Below, in pieces: positions 13,737-14,252 of a stretch of 14,252 nt of DNA. A program made the position numbers and the translations under genes. The notes under the pieces are model-generated. The model was not told the DNA's origin. It ran no database searches and worked only from the letters and a program-made list of their open reading frames with translations. The stretch is from Aquimarina sp. (lineage in GTDB: Bacteria > Bacteroidota > Bacteroidia > Flavobacteriales > Flavobacteriaceae), in contig NZVW01000033.1 of assembly GCA_002697475.1 (NCBI GenBank), forward strand, positions 1-14,252, read 5' to 3'. How positions within the stretch are numbered: the first letter of the stretch is position 1; each line of letters starts with the position of its first letter.

Positions 13737-14252
13737 TTAACCCTTAATCCAAGCATTTCTAAGTTCTACAGCTTTTTGTGAAGCATTTTCATCTTCTTTT
13801 AGCTTGTTCCCTTTAGTATAAGCTTTAGCGATTTTAGTCTTTACCACAACCTCTTCCCCTGCTCTGTTTAATTTGATCACTAAATCATCGCCTTCCTGCC
13901 ATTGAAAAGTTGCTCCTAAAACGCTATTAGCGTTAGCCATAGTCAACTGAGTGCCATTCACCTCTATAATTTCATCATTAGGTAAAACACCGTTTTCTGC
14001 CCAGAAACTGTTATCACTTACTAAATCATTAAAATAAATAGTTCCCTTTTCCTGATTTCCGGCAACGATAAATGCTCCCGCATTTCTTACATAATCTGTT
14101 TCTACTTTCTCCTGACTAGTCTCCAAACCAACTTTTTCAAAGAACTTATTATAATCTATTGGAGTTTGTCCCACCACGTGAGTTTTAAGAAAATCTCCAA
14201 TGGAAGGATATGTCATAGCGGTAATTTCTTCTATAATTTTATCATCTTCAAA
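13737..14252 (-). CDS. M61 family glycyl aminopeptidase with PDZ domain, C-terminal fragment
   Basis: The frame is open through the right edge of the window, so the gene starts beyond 14252; an ATG at 14214-14216 is internal, not the start, because upstream codons (FEDDKIIEEITA) continue the family sequence. The visible 171 residues contain the end of the helical part (MTYPSIGDFLKTHVVGQTPIDYNKFFEKVGL). After it comes a PDZ domain of about 85 residues (NDLVSDNSFWAENGVLPNDEIIEVNG and the WQEGDDLVIKLNRAGEEVVVKTKI strands), and the protein ends AVELRNAWIKG. This arrangement is typical of M61 glycyl aminopeptidases, zinc enzymes whose HExxH site would lie outside the window. The protein is probably exported, but its signal region is not visible. 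No clear terminator follows; the small basic ORF lies 75 bases downstream. Confidence 0.82.
   Translation of the reverse strand, partial: FEDDKIIEEITAMTYPSIGDFLKTHVVGQTPIDYNKFFEKVGLETSQEKVETDYVRNAGAFIVAGNQEKGTIYFNDLVSDNSFWAENGVLPNDEIIEVNGTQLTMANANSVLGATFQWQEGDDLVIKLNRAGEEVVVKTKIAKAYTKGNKLKEDENASQKAVELRNAWIKG

Overview
The window looks like a chromosomal segment of a low-GC Bacteroidota, most likely a member of the Flavobacteriaceae. The reasons are the AT-rich base composition, start codons without Shine-Dalgarno sequences, several TAnnTTTG elements (the -7 box of Bacteroidota promoters) upstream of genes, lipoprotein signal peptides ending in S-S-C or T-S-C, and protein sequences such as the topoisomerase IV pair that read as flavobacterial. 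It is an ordinary housekeeping and accessory stretch. I see no phage, transposon, CRISPR array, rRNA or tRNA.

Left part (1-2352, mostly minus strand). The window opens in the first 47 codons of a probable phosphoenolpyruvate carboxylase. A strong hairpin terminator separates it from an Lrp/AsnC-family regulator, which is preceded by an M14 zinc carboxypeptidase gene. The 386-base gap between the peptidase and the divergent helix-turn-helix gene is the most structured non-coding DNA here. It holds seven copies of a 16-bp palindrome (GTTTAC-N4-GTAAAC and variants) in two clusters; the last copy covers the start codon of the HTH gene, and several copies contain the -7 promoter motif. I infer an autoregulated repressor circuit that may also control the peptidase.

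Middle part (2344-6458). Five plus-strand genes follow: the HTH regulator, a small lipoprotein, a GyrI-like effector-binding protein, a PhnA-domain zinc-ribbon protein, and a membrane-anchored DUF748/AsmA-like protein. A 17-bp palindromic sequence is repeated exactly on either side of the promoter region of the GyrI-like gene. Convergent to these is what appears to be a decayed SH3-domain secreted protein on the minus strand. It lies in one reading frame, is interrupted by an in-frame TAA, has no ATG, GTG or TTG start, and begins right behind the parC stop codon.

Right part (6459-14252). parE and parC (topoisomerase IV) form a minus-strand operon with parE first. Divergent from it is modABC, a molybdate-type ABC importer made of a lipoprotein binding protein, a permease and an ATPase, with a TAGCTTTG -7 box set between inverted repeat arms. 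A bidirectional terminator separates modC from a convergent 47-codon basic ORF and from the C-terminal, PDZ-containing end of an M61 glycyl aminopeptidase that runs out of the window.
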